Shown: in pieces, positions 12,085 through 24,548 of the stretch
Position numbering within the stretch: the first letter of the stretch is position 1
Layout: each line of letters starts with the position of its first letter
Assembly (NCBI GenBank): GCA_028583415.1
Contig: CM053269.1
Location: forward strand, 44,623,388 to 44,687,387
Reading direction: 5' to 3'
From: Protea cynaroides
Taxonomy: Eukaryota; Streptophyta; Magnoliopsida; Proteales; Proteaceae
DNA: 64,000 bases
Translations under genes and position numbers: made by a program
The notes under the pieces: model-generated
Database searches by the model: none
What the model saw: the letters and a program-made list of their open reading frames with translations, nothing else
What the model was told of the DNA's origin: nothing

Positions 12085-12999
12085 TGGTGGCAAAGGGGTT
12101 AAAACATCTCAGATTAACAAGCCCTCTTTGCTACAGGATCTTTATTCAGTCCAATACAAAATTCTGCAGAGAAAAGTAATAGGAATAATTACTTCTCTTG
12201 AAATCTATCCGTCAGAAATTGATGAAACTTGGGTTGAATGGCCTTTATAATAGTTATGAACACCCTTCAAAATCTGAGAATGATCCGAAAAGAATTGAAG
12301 GAGCTATGAGCTTTGTAATCTTGCTGTACCTGGTGCCGCCAAAACCTGGGCAGGTTCAAAAGGATGTCGGCTGCTGATTTGATTTTTACTTCCTCTAATT
12401 GGTGCTGAGTGTTTCACATATAACTAGCAATAAAGAACAAAATAAGAGTATTGAATGCAAAGGAACAAAGGAGATAGAGTTCGGTTGAGTCTCACAACTT
12501 TGGAGACTCAACCAGAAAATAAGAGTTTCACTCTCTTTTTTTTTCTGGAAAATTCTCTCTACTGCAGCCAGCTTGCATTCTCTTTATTTATAGCTTTAAA
12601 ACATTACAAATAAAATAGGAAAGAACGAAATTTGGAAAAGCTAAACCTCCTTTATAACTTAGGAAGTTTCTAAAACATAGAAATAGGAAAATTTCTAAAA
12701 CTGAAATTAGGAAACTCGATTTTAGGCAAGTCTTAGTCTCCAAGCTACTAAAACTTCTAAACTAACTAGTCTAATTTTTAGGAAACTAAACAATGAAAAT
12801 AAGTAAACTAAAAATTAGAAAACTAATCAAAAGAGTCATAACTAATGCTGTTGGTACTGTTCACGTGAACAGTACCGCGTGAACAGTGTTCACGTTAATT
12901 TGGTCTTTAGGTTGGTCCAATGGACCAATACCGACTAGTTCTTTGGGCTGACCCATTATCGACTTGAGCTTGGGCCTTGGGCCTTCTTGGACTGCATCA
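12085..12999 (-). repeat. 5' LTR of the gag-only element
   Basis: About 915 bp, TG...CA on the minus strand, followed by the primer site at 12071-12081. Its outer flank CCAGT matches the left flank of the element. Confidence 0.9.
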
Positions 13000-13211
13000 C
13001 CAGTCCATTTGTCCAATGGGTCGAAACATCAGTCAATTCCTAACTGAGGGCATGTATAGTGGCCTGATTTAGCACAAGCTGGACTTGATTAAAGAAGTGC
13101 TCTATCATTAGATTGAATTACATGTGGACCTAGAGTTGGAATTTTTTTTTCCCATAGTGTTAATTCATTTACTTGTATTAAACGAGCTTATTCTTTTGAT
13201 ATGTGATATAG

Positions 13212-13299
13212 GAAGTGCCACCATTGGATGCATCTGAACTTTTGGCTTATTTGGTTAAGCAGTCGGGTCCCTTTCTTGATCAGCTTGGCTTTCAAAGAG
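13212..13299 (+). CDS. DGD1: DGD1 internal exon (first exon present in window)
   Basis: An 88-nt exon flanked by an AG acceptor (13210-13211) and a GT donor (13300-13301). It encodes EVPPLDASELLAYLVKQSGP then FLDQLGFQR, matching the conserved region of plant DGD1 just before the glycosyltransferase half. The last base completes an Asp codon with the next exon at 15460. The coding exon(s) for the N-terminal extension should precede it but are not found in 1-13211. Confidence 0.85.
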
Positions 13300-15106
13300 G
13301 TAACAATCTCCTTTAGGGCTTTATTAGAGCAATGTTATGCCAACATTTTAAAAATAATTTTACATTCTACTATGATGAGTATGATTAGCAATTCTGATTT
13401 CATATTTAGGGAGAGGGTTGCTGTGTGTGTGTGTGTGGGGGGGGGATCTCCCACGCATCACCGATGGGATGTTGGAAGTGGTATAGCCAATGGGGGCCCA
13501 CAAGGTCAGGGAGGAGCAAGAATGTCAGAGAGGAGGGATAAAATGTCAGAATGTGAGGGTGTGGAAAGGATTCCCCACACTGGTGTTGCGGAACCTTTTC
13601 CCTTATCTTTAATAGTATAGTTTTAGGTTTACATATCTGTGTACAAAATTTTTTTTTTTTTTGGGGGAGGTGGGGGGGGGGGAGATGGGTACAATAGTAC
13701 AGTGTTTTAAAACCAACTTAAAATCATGTTTTATGCTATTGGATGCTAATTACAGAGTTTTAGAATCATCTCTCTCTCTCTCTCTCTCGACAAACTTGGG
13801 ATTTGCGATCTCAGGTTAGTTCAGATCAGGATCATGGGATCCTTTTTTATTAGATAGGAAGGGCTGTTGCACAAGATGTACATTTAAGTAATTGCCCCAT
13901 AGATCCTATATCTATCTCTATGAAGAAGAAATCTTGTAGGGAAGGGGATTCTTATTTGTTCAAATGGTACTTCGAACTTGGAATGGGCATGAAGAAATTA
14001 ATGATACTTTATCTTTTGAGTTGTTCTGATGGATTGAGGAAACACGTTTGCTGAGACTGAATTTCTGTATGTTACTGTGGCTTGGTTGTTTTTTTTTTCC
14101 TCTGTTTGTTTGGTTGAATTTTAGATAAATATCCAAACTAAGCTGTAGAGATTGTGGGGCCTGTCATTACGTAGACTCAGAAAGAGAGAGAAGGGGGGGG
14201 GGGGGTTGGGTTCCTTTGTGGATTCCTTTCTGGATAAACCCTGGCCAACTAGTTAAGGATGTGTGTATGTTTTTCCCTTCCTGGTTTTCTTGGTTAATAA
14301 GGTGGCTGTCATGTGTGTGTGCATGTTTGGTCAATTAAATTTCAGCAACAATTGTGCAAATGGTGAATACAATAAAGGTTTTAGTAATCAAAGAGTTTTC
14401 TTCATGTTGTTAAATTGGTTTTTCCAGCTAGGAAAATACTCTACTGAAATTATGAAAAGAACGGGGAGAGTTCTAGGTTTTACTTACTAGAATAATTAGT
14501 GCTCCTTGAATCACTGAAGAACCAAAGGAATCCCCATAACACCTGACATTTGCAGCTGCATTTAGGCAAGTAGCAAGCAATATTACATAATTTTCCCCAG
14601 CCCATCCAAACAACTATAAACCCAACTAAACTTGGCCCAAGACAACTGTGCCTGGACCCGAACAGAAAATTGAAGGACTAAATTACCCATACTGAGAATT
14701 GCAAAGTACCTTTTACCCCAAATTAAGACAAACTAAATGATTCGAACTTAAAATCTTGATGCTTCAAACAGCTTCGCTGGCCCTGCAACTCTGGATGCTT
14801 ATAAGACCTGCTTGCGTCTCCTGCCTTTGGAAATTCTTATGTGGGTACCATGCCATCATGGTGTCAAATTAAGATGTGGACTTCAGAACCCATCTATTTA
14901 GGCCTCTTTTGTATTTGTTGAGGTGCTGAAGATGGTCACGTCAAACTCTTGGTGATTGAAATTACTATTTGACGTCGAAATGCTGGTTGAGCTCAGGAGA
15001 AGAGGAGGTCAAAGGGCTCATAGAAATCTTCAGAAGTCTACTGAAATGGAAGCACCATCTACATCTAAACATGATATGTAGAGAGAATGCGAATGACATT
15101 GGACAG

Positions 15107-15171
<65 letters not shown>

Positions 15172-17886
15172 AACAAAGCCTTATCCCAACTATGGGGTTG
15201 ACTGACAAGTATGATTTTAGTAACACAAAATCTGTAATATCATATTTTTTTTTTTCTACCCCTGATCCCTCATGGCCAGAGTCCTAGTTTTACGATTAAT
15301 TGAATGTGACACTTTGTCTATGTTGGATTCTGACAGCAGCACCTATGTCCAAGTATTTGACATCAGTCCCATTCAACCACTGGGTTATTTGTGCATTTAC
15401 TGCTGGCATAATGCAACACTATCACTACGTCTAATAACACATTTTCATGATGGTTACAGACATGTGTGACAAGATAGAGGAAGCTTTGTGCAGCAAACGC
15501 AAGAATCTACTTCCCTTGAGGTCCATGTCTTCAGGGGAAACCTCTGTTTTTGGAAATGACAACATTAATGATGAACTGGATTTAAGGATAGCCAGCGTGC
15601 TCCAAAGTACTGGGCATTGCTATGATGGCAGCCTATGGACTGATTTTGTAAAGCATGACTCAGCAGATAGGAGAAGGCATGTAGCTATAGTCACAACTGC
15701 TAGTCTTCCTTGGATGACAGGAACTGCTGTAAATCCATTGTTCCGAGCAGCATATCTGTCCAAGTCTGCAAAACAAAAAATAACACTATTGGTTCCATGG
15801 CTTTGCAAATCAGATCAGGAGCTAGTTTATCCCAACAATCTTACCTTCAGTTCACCAGAAGAGCAGGAGACCTACATACGGAACTGGCTGGAGGAAAGGG
15901 TTGGCTTCAAGGCCAATTTCAAGATCTCCTTTTACCCGGGAAAGGTGAGTATCTGACACTTTTCTGTGCTTCCTTGATTTTGATGATACTCTGGTTTGTA
16001 TGTATAACTTATGCTTTTGGTTTTCAGTTCTCAAAAGAAAGGCGGAGTATAATACCTACCGGTGATACCTCACAATTTGTTTCTTCCAAGGAAGCTGACA
16101 TTGCTATACTGGAAGAACCTGAACACCTAAACTGGTATCATCATGGGAGACGGTGGACTGATAAATTTAACCATGTTGTTGGTATTGTCCATACAAATTA
16201 CTTGGAGTATATCAAGAGAGAGAAAAATGGGGCTCTCCAAGCTTTCTTTGTGAAACACATTAACAATTGGGTCACCCGAGCATATTGCCACAAGGTATTC
16301 ACCCTATTTTGTCTGTTGAACTGTGCTCACCTATAGGCTGTGTTTGGTTGTGAGTGGAATTGAAGGGAAGGGAAGGAAAGGGAAATTTTTTAACTTAAAA
16401 AGGAAATTTTTATAGAAGTAACACAAAATGATTGTATAAACTACCTAATTTCCTTAACATATTTAGTAATGATACTAATAAGATGTCAAATTTATTTTAG
16501 TTTTTAAATGCAAGGGATTTGAATACAAAGTGAAGTGTAAGTTAATAACTAAATATGGAATGATTTAAAATTAGTTACATTGCAATGTGATAGCATGTGT
16601 TGTAATCAGTACAAAATTTTCTTTTTAAGTTAAAAAATTTCACTTCCCTTCCCTTCAATTCCCCTTGCAACCAAACACAGCCGTATTGCTAGTGCCTTGT
16701 TCTAAACAACCATTAACTTATCTTCTTTTTTATTATTTTTTATTTTTAATTTTAATTTATTGGGCACTGGAAGATGCTCTTCATTATTTTATCCAATTAA
16801 TATTCTATTATTAATTGGTTGCATTCTTGAAGCAGAAGAATTTAGCTTCGTTCTGAACTACTTGATTCTATGCAGGTTCTTCGTCTTTCTGCTGCAACTC
16901 AGGATCTACCGAAGTCTATCATATGCAATGTTCATGGTGTGAATCCCAAGTTTTTAAGTGTTGGAGAAAAAGTGGCAGCAGAAAGGCAACTTGGGCAGAA
17001 AACTTTCTCTAAGGGAGCATATTTCTTAGGCAAGATGGTCTGGGCTAAAGGATACAGGGAATTAATAGATTTGTTAGCAAAGCACAAAAATGATCTTGAT
17101 GATTTTAAGTTGGATGTCTTTGGGAATGGAGAGGATGCACATGAAGTCCAGTCTGTTGCCAAAAAATTGGACCTGAACCTTAATTTTATGAAAGGGAGGG
17201 ACCATGCTGATGATTCACTTCATGGGTATGGTTAATTGAAAAAGCCTGTTCTAGTTTATTCACTCATGGTTTGCATGCCCTATTCTTTATTTATTTTTCT
17301 CTTTTCCATTCTTTATAACCAATATGATTGAATAACACAAATTATTTCTTTTAAATCTTACAGCTACAAAGTTTTCATAAACCCTAGTGTCAGTGATGTT
17401 CTATGCACTGCGACAGCGGAGGCCCTTGCTATGGGAAAATTTGTGGTTTGTGCAGACCACCCATCCAACGAGTTCTTCAGATCATTCCCCAACTGTTTGA
17501 CTTACAAGACATCTGAGGATTTTGTTGCAAGAGTGAAAGAAGCATTGGCTAATGAGCCTCAACCTCTTAGCCCTGAGCAGAGATACAACCTCTCCTGGGA
17601 GGCTGCAACTCAGAGATTCATGGAGTATTCTGAGTTAGACAGAGTCTTGAATAACACTCGGGGGACTAACCCATCAAGCAGAAAGATGATCAAATCATTT
17701 TCAATCCCTAGATTGTCAGAAGTGGTTGATGGGGGTCTGGCTTTTGCTCATTACTGTCTCACTGGGAATGAGATTCTGAGGTTGGCTACGGGGGCAATGC
17801 CTGGCACACGAGATTATGATAAGCAGCACTGTAAGGACCTTCACCTATTGCCACCACAGGTAGAAAACCCTATCTATGGTTGGTAG
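13212..17886 (+). CDS. DGD1: Digalactosyldiacylglycerol synthase 1, C-terminal five exons
   Basis: Plant DGD1 makes digalactosyldiacylglycerol by moving galactose from UDP-galactose to monogalactosyldiacylglycerol at the chloroplast outer envelope. Exons inferred from the reading frame and GT-AG sites: 13212-13299, 15460-15944, 16028-16294, 16876-17225 and 17364-17886. They join in frame to about 570 codons ending in PIYGW-stop. Family blocks include RRHVAIVTTASLPWMTGTAV, LVYPNNLTFSSPEEQE, FYPGKFSKERRSI, LNWYHHGRRWTDKFNHVVGI and HTNYLEYIKREKNGALQAFF. The GT4 donor-site region is ATAEALAMGKFVVCADHPSN. The start codon and N-terminal extension are missing. All joints seen are intact, so the gene may be functional with a distant first exon, or may be 5'-truncated. 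DGD2 is less likely because the exon at 13212 matches the DGD1-specific region. Confidence 0.92.
13300..15459 (+). other. DGD1 intron with simple repeats
   Basis: A 2.16-kb intron between the exons ending at 13299 and starting at 15460. It holds a short GT run and a G run near 13420-13446, a T/G run at 13650-13683, (TC)n near 13771-13789, a G run near 14194-14206 and a (CAA)n microsatellite. No gene lies inside. Confidence 0.8.
15107..15170. repeat. (CAA)n microsatellite
   Basis: About 21 CAA units, followed by TAACAAAGCCTTATCCCAAC, a phrase that often follows CAA tracts in plant repeats. The poly-Thr frame across it is not a gene. Confidence 0.95.
16336..16682. mobile_element. MITE in DGD1 intron
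   Basis: A 347-bp element with inverted ends of about 60 bp. It opens GGCTGTGTTTGGTTG and GAATTGAAGGGAAGGG and closes with the complement. The interior is AT-rich with no coding capacity. It lies wholly within the intron between 16294 and 16876. A clear target duplication could not be fixed, so the superfamily is undecided. Confidence 0.8.
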
Positions 17887-18393
17887 AGAACTGACCAATT
17901 TTTTTTTTTTTTCAGTTTCTTTTGTGTATGGTAGTCATGCTGTATATTTAGGTTGTCGTGGATGGCTTCAGGTCTCTTTTGCTATCCTCTTTATAATTGT
18001 TTTCCACATTCAATCCAAATTTTGCTTGTATATATCCTCAGTTCTTTATTCCAAATAATATAAAAATTGTCAAATGACTTGCTCTGATTGGATGTTCACC
18101 ATCATGTATACTCTTCTTTCACTGTAAGGATGTATAGGGTGATACCACCTTTAGAATTGTTGCTTGGCCGAATGTGCAACTATGCCAGGGAGAAGTGAGA
18201 GAGAGGAGGAAAAAAATTGGGGGGGGGGGGGTCATTGAGGAAAAGTATCAAATAAGAATAAAAGGAAAAGTATCAAATAAGAATAATTTCCTGCCATGGT
18301 AAGAACATCCTTCGCACATTCAATGGGAGAATGTTACTTCCTTTACCACCGTCTGTTTGGTTTTTTTTTTTTTTTTTTATAAATTTGGTGGTT

Positions 18394-18429
<36 letters not shown>

Positions 18430-18899
18430 GGGGGGGGGGTGGGTTTGTTGGGAAAACAGGGGGAATGGAACAGATGACAATAGAGCCTTCCTAATCAAGG
18501 ATCGCATTTAGATCAAACCGTTGCACACGATAACAACAGAGCTCTCCTAACTAGAGAGTCAGCAATGTTATTTTGCTTTCTAGATATATAATTGTAATGT
18601 GTCGTCCTTGTGTAATACATGAATCAATAAATAAGTACATTATTTAAAAAAGAAAAAGAAAAAAGGAACAAGGGTTGAGACTTGCTGTCTCAATTCTAAT
18701 GAAGGTGTGTGTGTGTAAAGGTGCTAGCGTGATCAACTTAGTAAGGATTTGAATCTCAAAATTGAGATGGGGAGTTATTATGCGTTTAATGGGAATCAAT
18801 CTAATGTATAGGTGTGTTAATTTGAATCAACTAAAATAGGTTAAATGTCTTGATTTAATACATTCTATAAGTTTTAGAGTTTTTGGTGTATCGATTAAG
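17887..18899 (+). other. DGD1 3' flank with homopolymer tracts
   Basis: The probable 3' UTR of DGD1 continues to about 18060, where AATAATATAAA could serve as a poly(A) signal. Beyond are a G run at about 18220-18231 and long T runs ending in a G run at 18361-18440. No gene is seen. Confidence 0.5.
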
Positions 18900-19790
18900 T
18901 ACTTAATCAGGAGCCATCTTTATCTTTTGTCTTCGCCAATTGGGGCTTAGGTTGCCGAAGGAAGATAGATTCATTATAAACTGGATAATTAATTATACGA
19001 AAGGGGACCAAGTCACAAAAGACTTGTCCAATCCAAAATAAATACAAAATGCACAATGTACAAGGAATACCATCTCGGCTCCAATTCCAAATATGCTTAT
19101 CGGATCACAAAAGTGGCTCTTTCCCCTCATTGTAAACATAACAATCAAAGAGATGTAAACATAACAATCAAAGAGAAGAAATCATGAGTGGGAGACATTT
19201 ATTATGTGTGATGACTCCCATGATATTGTCATGTCAAATCTTCTGTATTCATCATGAAACACATAAATGGCAGCACCTTTGCTTTGACAAAGCGTGCTGT
19301 CATTTGTATAGAGCATTTCTCCCCTATACAAATGGAAGAAATGCTTTAAACAAGTATAGACAATCACAAGTTCAAGAAAACCTAAGAGTGAGGAGAGCAA
19401 TTGTTTGGGTTTTTTCTAGGTTAGGCTTCTTGTATTAGGTTTGAGTTTACTTAAGATCTCTTAGAATGTACGATTTTTCTGGATGAATGTTTTTTATAAG
19501 AATACTTATGAGAGTTGTAATGGTGATATATTTTTGTTGAGTATGGGATCCATGTATTGTATTGTCAAGGTAAGAGGTGTAGCTTGTAATTTTTTCTGAT
19601 AAAACAAAAAGAATTCTATTGAGATTGCACCGTGGACGTAGGCTACTATACCGGTATCAAACCACATATATCTGTGTTTTTAGATCTTGTTCATTTTCGA
19701 CGCTTCGTATGTTTTATCGTTTTGATATCGTACTTGTCGATTGTGTGGGACGTTTTCCGCAATATTTAGCTTAGTCATGAAAAATACTAC
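18900..19790 (+). repeat. Probable copia-type LTR remnant
   Basis: No coding region is seen. The stretch around 19615-19680 (GAGATTGCACCGTGGACGTA, then GGTATCAAACCACATATATC) resembles the end-of-LTR and leader texture of plant copia elements. Neither end could be fixed. Confidence 0.4.
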
Positions 19791-21247
19791 TATCACAACA
19801 TACTCAAGCAATCACATTATAAAATTCCAGAATGGATACTTATACGCATAATCTCCCTCCTCTGGTCTCTTTCTCTTTGTACCTCCAAGGTCTAGACCCA
19901 TAGGGTCAATCTCTCTCTATCTCTTGACCTCCAACGTCTGGACCCGAAGGGAAGGGTCCATCTCTCTAACTCATTATATTGCATATTCTTAACAGCTTAT
20001 AATCTCTTCATATAATTCATAAAACGTAGCATTCATTGATGGTAGATTCATTACATGAATAAAGCATCTCATATCTAATCAAACAATCCTTACATCATCA
20101 TATAATGCATTTCTTATCTATCTTATGACAATTATAATAACATAACGACAGGAAAGTTTAGCATAACACAACAGTGCAAACTACCAAACAAATTAATAGT
20201 GTAAAGCCTATTACGAAGCTTATAGCTTAGATTAAGGTCATTTCTTCTCCTCCGATTTTATCACTTGCAGATTCTAAACTAACATCATCTTCTTCTTCTT
20301 AAAAAGGCAATACCTGCAGTAAATTCTAGGAATCCTAACTTGCATTAGGTCTATTTGGTCAAAAGAAAGGAGGGAAATAAAATCCTAGCTCAAGAAAAGC
20401 TTTGATCAAGGATTCAGCTCTTTCCTTGAGTTCTATTGAATTTTCAGAATTTCCTCTAAGGAAGTCCTCAATCCTCAAGTCTTCTCCTTGATTCTTCTTC
20501 TCTAGGGCATGCAATGTAGGAAATGGTGGCAGCTTAATTTGATTTCCTTACTTCCAGCTCAAATGATTCTCGCTCCTTATCCCTTCATCTCTCTTCTGCT
20601 TTCCAGTTTTCCTGTTCTTCTCAAGCCAAGAACTCCCAAATAATTCAGGTTAATAATTCCTCTTTTTTGTTATTTTATATGTTTTTTATACATTGTGAGA
20701 TGACTATTATACCCCTCAATGCTCTTCATACAAACCTTGCATGGCAAACTCTCTCATACTCTTTTGGTATCCTTAAAAAATGTAAAGTCCGTTCTACCTT
20801 TCACTTAACTTCCTATTTATCAAAAAAGCCCTTAACCAATAGAATATCATGCTAGATTCCATCTTCCAATAGTGAGCTACCACCTAGGATAGCATGCCAC
20901 CTAGGATATCCCCTCACCTCTCTCCTTGCCACATGTCCATTCTTATGCATGCCACCTCACTTCCAATTCACTCTCTCTCTCTCCTCACCACTTGTCAAGA
21001 CATGCACACCTTACATGCCACCTCATCATATGGGGCCCACCACATGACTACAAGGTAAAATGGAACTAAAAACCCTTGCATATGCCTTATATCTAAGAGG
21101 TTCAAGACCTCCATTATGCCTTATGCCATGAGCAAGGCCTCAACAAACCCTCTAAGCCACAAACAATACATATATGCTTCATGCTGAACAACCTTAATCA
21201 CATACAACCCCCATATACCCATAGATCTCTTAGATACAAGCGAATAA
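19791..21247. other. Unclassified repeat-like spacer
   Basis: No gene was recognised. Two near-repeats around 19880-19960 (CTCCAAGGTCTAGACCCATA and CTCCAACGTCTGGACCCGAA) and a pyrimidine-rich, CACCTC-rich part (20880-21060) look like old LTR or intergenic repeat DNA. Confidence 0.3.
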
Positions 21248-21678
21248 TGTTAGATTTATTTCTAAATCTAGTTGGTCAATATTATTTACTTATCTAATCT
21301 ACCAGTGGAAGTTTGACATTATTTGGTAGATTGGTTTAAACCGTAGATTGTTAATTGTCAAAGATAAGATTTTCTCTATTCATTGTGGGAATGAATTAGG
21401 GTTAGTGATTATGTTATAAATACATGAGTAGTGAGTCCCCGCAGCCACTGTTGAGATCTCTCCATCAGCACCCATAGCAGAGGAGAAGGAAGGTCCAGTG
21501 GAAGGCTGTGGAAGGCTGTGGAAGACTCTTCTCAAGGGTTACTTCAATTAACGATCGTAAATCAATTGTCTGCAAGAGGTATGGAACATTCTAACTGTTT
21601 ATATTAATCTTTCTATATTCTAGGTATCTGTATATGGGAGATGGTACGTAATGGAACCCTATCAATGTTATTCTAACA
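21248..21678 (+). repeat. Copia 5' LTR
   Basis: A 431-bp LTR with mirrored ends TGTTAG...CTAACA. A primer binding site follows two bases later. No matching second LTR is found downstream. Confidence 0.8.
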
Positions 21679-21680
21679 AA

Positions 21681-21693
21681 TGGTATCAGAGCA
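21681..21693 (+). promoter_or_regulatory. Primer binding site, initiator tRNA-Met
   Basis: TGGTATCAGAGCA, complementary to the 3' end of plant initiator tRNA-Met, two bases after the LTR end. It marks the element as sense on the plus strand. Confidence 0.9.
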
Positions 21694-23274
21694 GGTTCAT
21701 ACGGACCTAGGATCGATGAGATCTGATTTAATAAAGTCTAATAAAAATGATTGATATGATGAATGAATTATTTTTTCATTCTGTTTTTGATTGAAACCCA
21801 TGGGAGATCTGTTACGATCGAAATTTTTTGAACCGTCAAAAATCAAAAAATTTTATGCCACTGCGTAGAGCTCAAAGAGACGGTGACGACGGTATAAAAC
21901 TCGCCGCCGTTGGCAGCCAGAAGTGCCGCCACGCACCAGAGGAAGAATCGAGTGAGATCCACTCGCGGATTATTAAAAATAAATAAATAAATGGTTGTAA
22001 AGAGTCGGTCAACCCGGCCGAGCCAACTCAGGCCAGGCAGATTTGACGCGGCAGAGCGGGCCGAGCACTTGTGACCCACACGTGTGCTCGACCCGGCCAT
22101 GTCAACTGTTGACCAAGACCCATGGGTCAGGCCAGATTACCCGGTTATCAAACCAGTTGACCAAATCACTGGCCCGGTCAGCCTATTTGGTAACCCGATC
22201 CGTGAACCTGGGACTTAGACCCATAAACCCGATCCAAAGACCTGAGATTTTACCCTGGTACCCATCTTTTTTGAACTGGGTTGAACTTGTGGTCGGACCA
22301 GCAAACCAACTCGATTCTCATCCCGGACAGACCAGTGGTTCAGTCTGAAGACTTTTAAAAAAGAAAAAAAGGGTATATTCGGTTCGAGACAAACCAAACA
22401 TATCCGATCTTGGGTAAACCAACCCAAGCCGAACCGACTAAACTGAACCAACCAGGGTTTTGCTTAAGGGTCTGTTTGTTCAAGGTTTTTAACCTGAGGG
22501 AATTAATTCGCCCGTGTGGGCGCATGGAAGGTCCGTTTGGACCGCGATTTTTTGCAGTATACTCCATTTTTAATGCTCTTCAATTTGATACATAGTTTGA
22601 TATATTTTGGTATATTGAGAAATGTGTTATCATAGAAAATGCTTTATGGAAACTTGATTTGCAGTTTTTCTGTTGATTTTTCTTAAAGTTCTCTTAAAAT
22701 TATTATACCAAATTGATTGTTGAGTTAATGTGCATATTTGTTTAGACTTATAAAGTTGTATTTTAAAAATATTCATGGATAAATAAATATCCCACATATG
22801 CTGCAGGTTAGAATTTGTTCACATTATGGTGGAACTTGGTGGAACCCACTAAAGTGGCACACCTTATTTTATTATAATTTGTTCAAATTCAAGTATCTGT
22901 ATTTGTAAATGCTCCAGAAATTGACAAGTGTTCACCCAAATGTGACATTATCCAAGTTTGTTCAAGTTAGAGTTTGTAGATGTTGTGTGAGGACTTAATG
23001 TGATCACCAAAGTGGCATACTTGGTTTTATCATAACATACTTAAATCCAATATTTGTGCGTTTACAAAATACAGCAAGGAAAGACACGCTCACCCATAGG
23101 TGACATTGTCAAGGATTCTCACTTTTGTGGTTGCAGCAAAGAAAGACATTGTCCACCCAAAAGTGGCATTGTCAAGATTAAAATGTTACATGCACTTGGA
23201 AAATAGGGATGTTTGGTTTAGGGGTTTCATTTACCCAAAGGTGGTGTGATTTCCGACGTCATCATTCTTTGGCG
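21694..23274 (+). other. Copia leader region with degenerate repeats
   Basis: No gene is seen. The first 900 bp contain many GGTCAACCCGG and CCGAACC-like motifs. From about 22800 to 23190 a degenerate repeat of the form CACCCAAATGTGACATTGTC recurs roughly every 70-180 bp. It reads as the untranslated leader between the LTR at 21248 and the gag remnant at 28230. Confidence 0.4.
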
Positions 23275-23372
23275 GTTTGCCCAGATAAAAGAGAGGACCA
23301 GTGAATTTTTGTCCCAAAGGATAAGTATGTAGTTCGATTGACTCTTGAAAAAAGATAATCATTCTTTGGTGG
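23275..23372 (+). repeat. 97-bp tandem repeat, copy separated from the array
   Basis: One unit (GTTTGCCCAGATAAAAGAGA to GATAATCATTCTTTGGTGG) matching the three units at 27790-28068. The 4.4-kb insertion at 23373-27789 lies between. Confidence 0.85.
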
Positions 23373-23419
23373 TGTGAGGACAATGGATTTTCATATGATC
23401 CTCCACGAAATCAAAATTA

Positions 23420-24535
23420 GGCTCTCGCCTTGATTACTTTTATCCATCCATGCCAATGGACGGAGTAAAATATGGAGTCGCCACCTAGATAAGGTCTAGG
23501 ACCTATAAATGGTCTCTCACTTGGAGAGACACTATGACTCATGCTCAATGGATTGACTTCTAGTCTTACCAAAGAAAGGTAAGTGTCAAGTTACGAGTTG
23601 GGAAGGTGTTAGACACCCAACTCGCCCGGTCAATGGACCGGTCTCCTTTTGTCCTATCCTTTCCTGCATTCTTAAAACTTATGTATGTTCAGGTCGTTCA
23701 ATTTAGCCTAACTAGGCAAATGGGGAACCCTAGACCAAGTTTCTAAGTTGTTCTAACTTAGGGTGCCGCCACATAGATTTGAAAAATAAAATACAAGTCA
23801 ACAGAAAATAAATGGATCAATGAACAAATGAATGGATAAAAAAAAAATAATCATGAATAAACAAATAATGAATTAAAAGAATGAATAACATAGAAAATAC
23901 AACAGATAATGGATGACCGAGCTCGAGATCAAGCTGCCTACGTATCCCTATGCGGCAGGAATCAGGCCAAACGTTGGCTCTCGCCTTGGTTACTTTTATC
24001 CATCCACGCCAATGGACGGAGTAAAATATGGAGTCGCCACCTAGATAAGGTCTAGGACCTATAAATTGTCTCTCACTTGGAGAGACACTATGACTCATGC
24101 TCAATGGATTGGCTTCTAGTCTTACCAGAGAAGGATAAGTGTCAAGTTACGAGTTGGGAAGGTGTTAGGCACCCAACTCGCCCGGTCAATGGACCGGTCT
24201 CCTTCTATCCTATCCTTTCTTACATTGTTGAAACTTATGTATGTTCAGGTCGTTCAATTTAGCCTAACTAGGCAAATGGGGAACCCTAGACCAAGTTTCT
24301 AAGTTGTTCTAACTTAGGGTGCCGCCACATAGACTTGAAAAATAAAATACAAGTCAACAGATAATAAATGGATCAATGAACAAATGAATGGATAAAGAAA
24401 ATGAAATAATCATGAATAAACAAATAATGAAATAAAAGAATGAATAACACAGAAAATACAACAGATAATGGATGACCGAGCTCGAGATCAAGCCGCCTAC
24501 GTATCCCTGTGCGGCATGAATCAGGCCAAACGTAG
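23420..24535. repeat. 556-bp tandem duplication
   Basis: GGCTCTCGCCTTG starts at 23420 and again at 23976, and both copies run to ATCAGGCCAAACGT. The copies are highly similar. A partial third tail lies at about 24671-24712. Confidence 0.9.
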
Positions 24536-24548
24536 TTCGTGCGGGGGT

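Larger units (their letters stand above)
9670..12999 (-). mobile_element. Gag-only LTR retrotransposon (TR-GAG type)
   Basis: A complete insertion of about 3.3 kb, on the minus strand. The two LTRs (9670-10571 and 12085-12999) run TGATGCAGTCC to GCCACCA on that strand and are highly similar. The flanks carry the same 5-bp duplication CCAGT (9665-9669 and 13000-13004). A primer site TGGTATCAGAA lies 3 bp inside the upstream LTR (12071-12081), and a G-rich polypurine tract (AAGTGGGGGGGAG) precedes the downstream LTR. The interior of about 1.5 kb encodes gag and a short polyprotein-tail-like piece, but no protease, RT, RNase H or integrase. Mobility would have depended on enzymes from another element. 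It lies upstream of DGD1 exon 2. Confidence 0.9.

Noticed and set aside
14969..15205. Open frame with a long poly-threonine stretch
   Set aside because: It is the (CAA)n/(ACA)n microsatellite read in frame, inside a DGD1 intron.
22043..22595. Open frames on both strands rich in Pro, Thr and Gly
   Set aside because: They lie in the leader of a copia remnant with repeated GGTCAACCCGG-type motifs and match no protein family I recognise.
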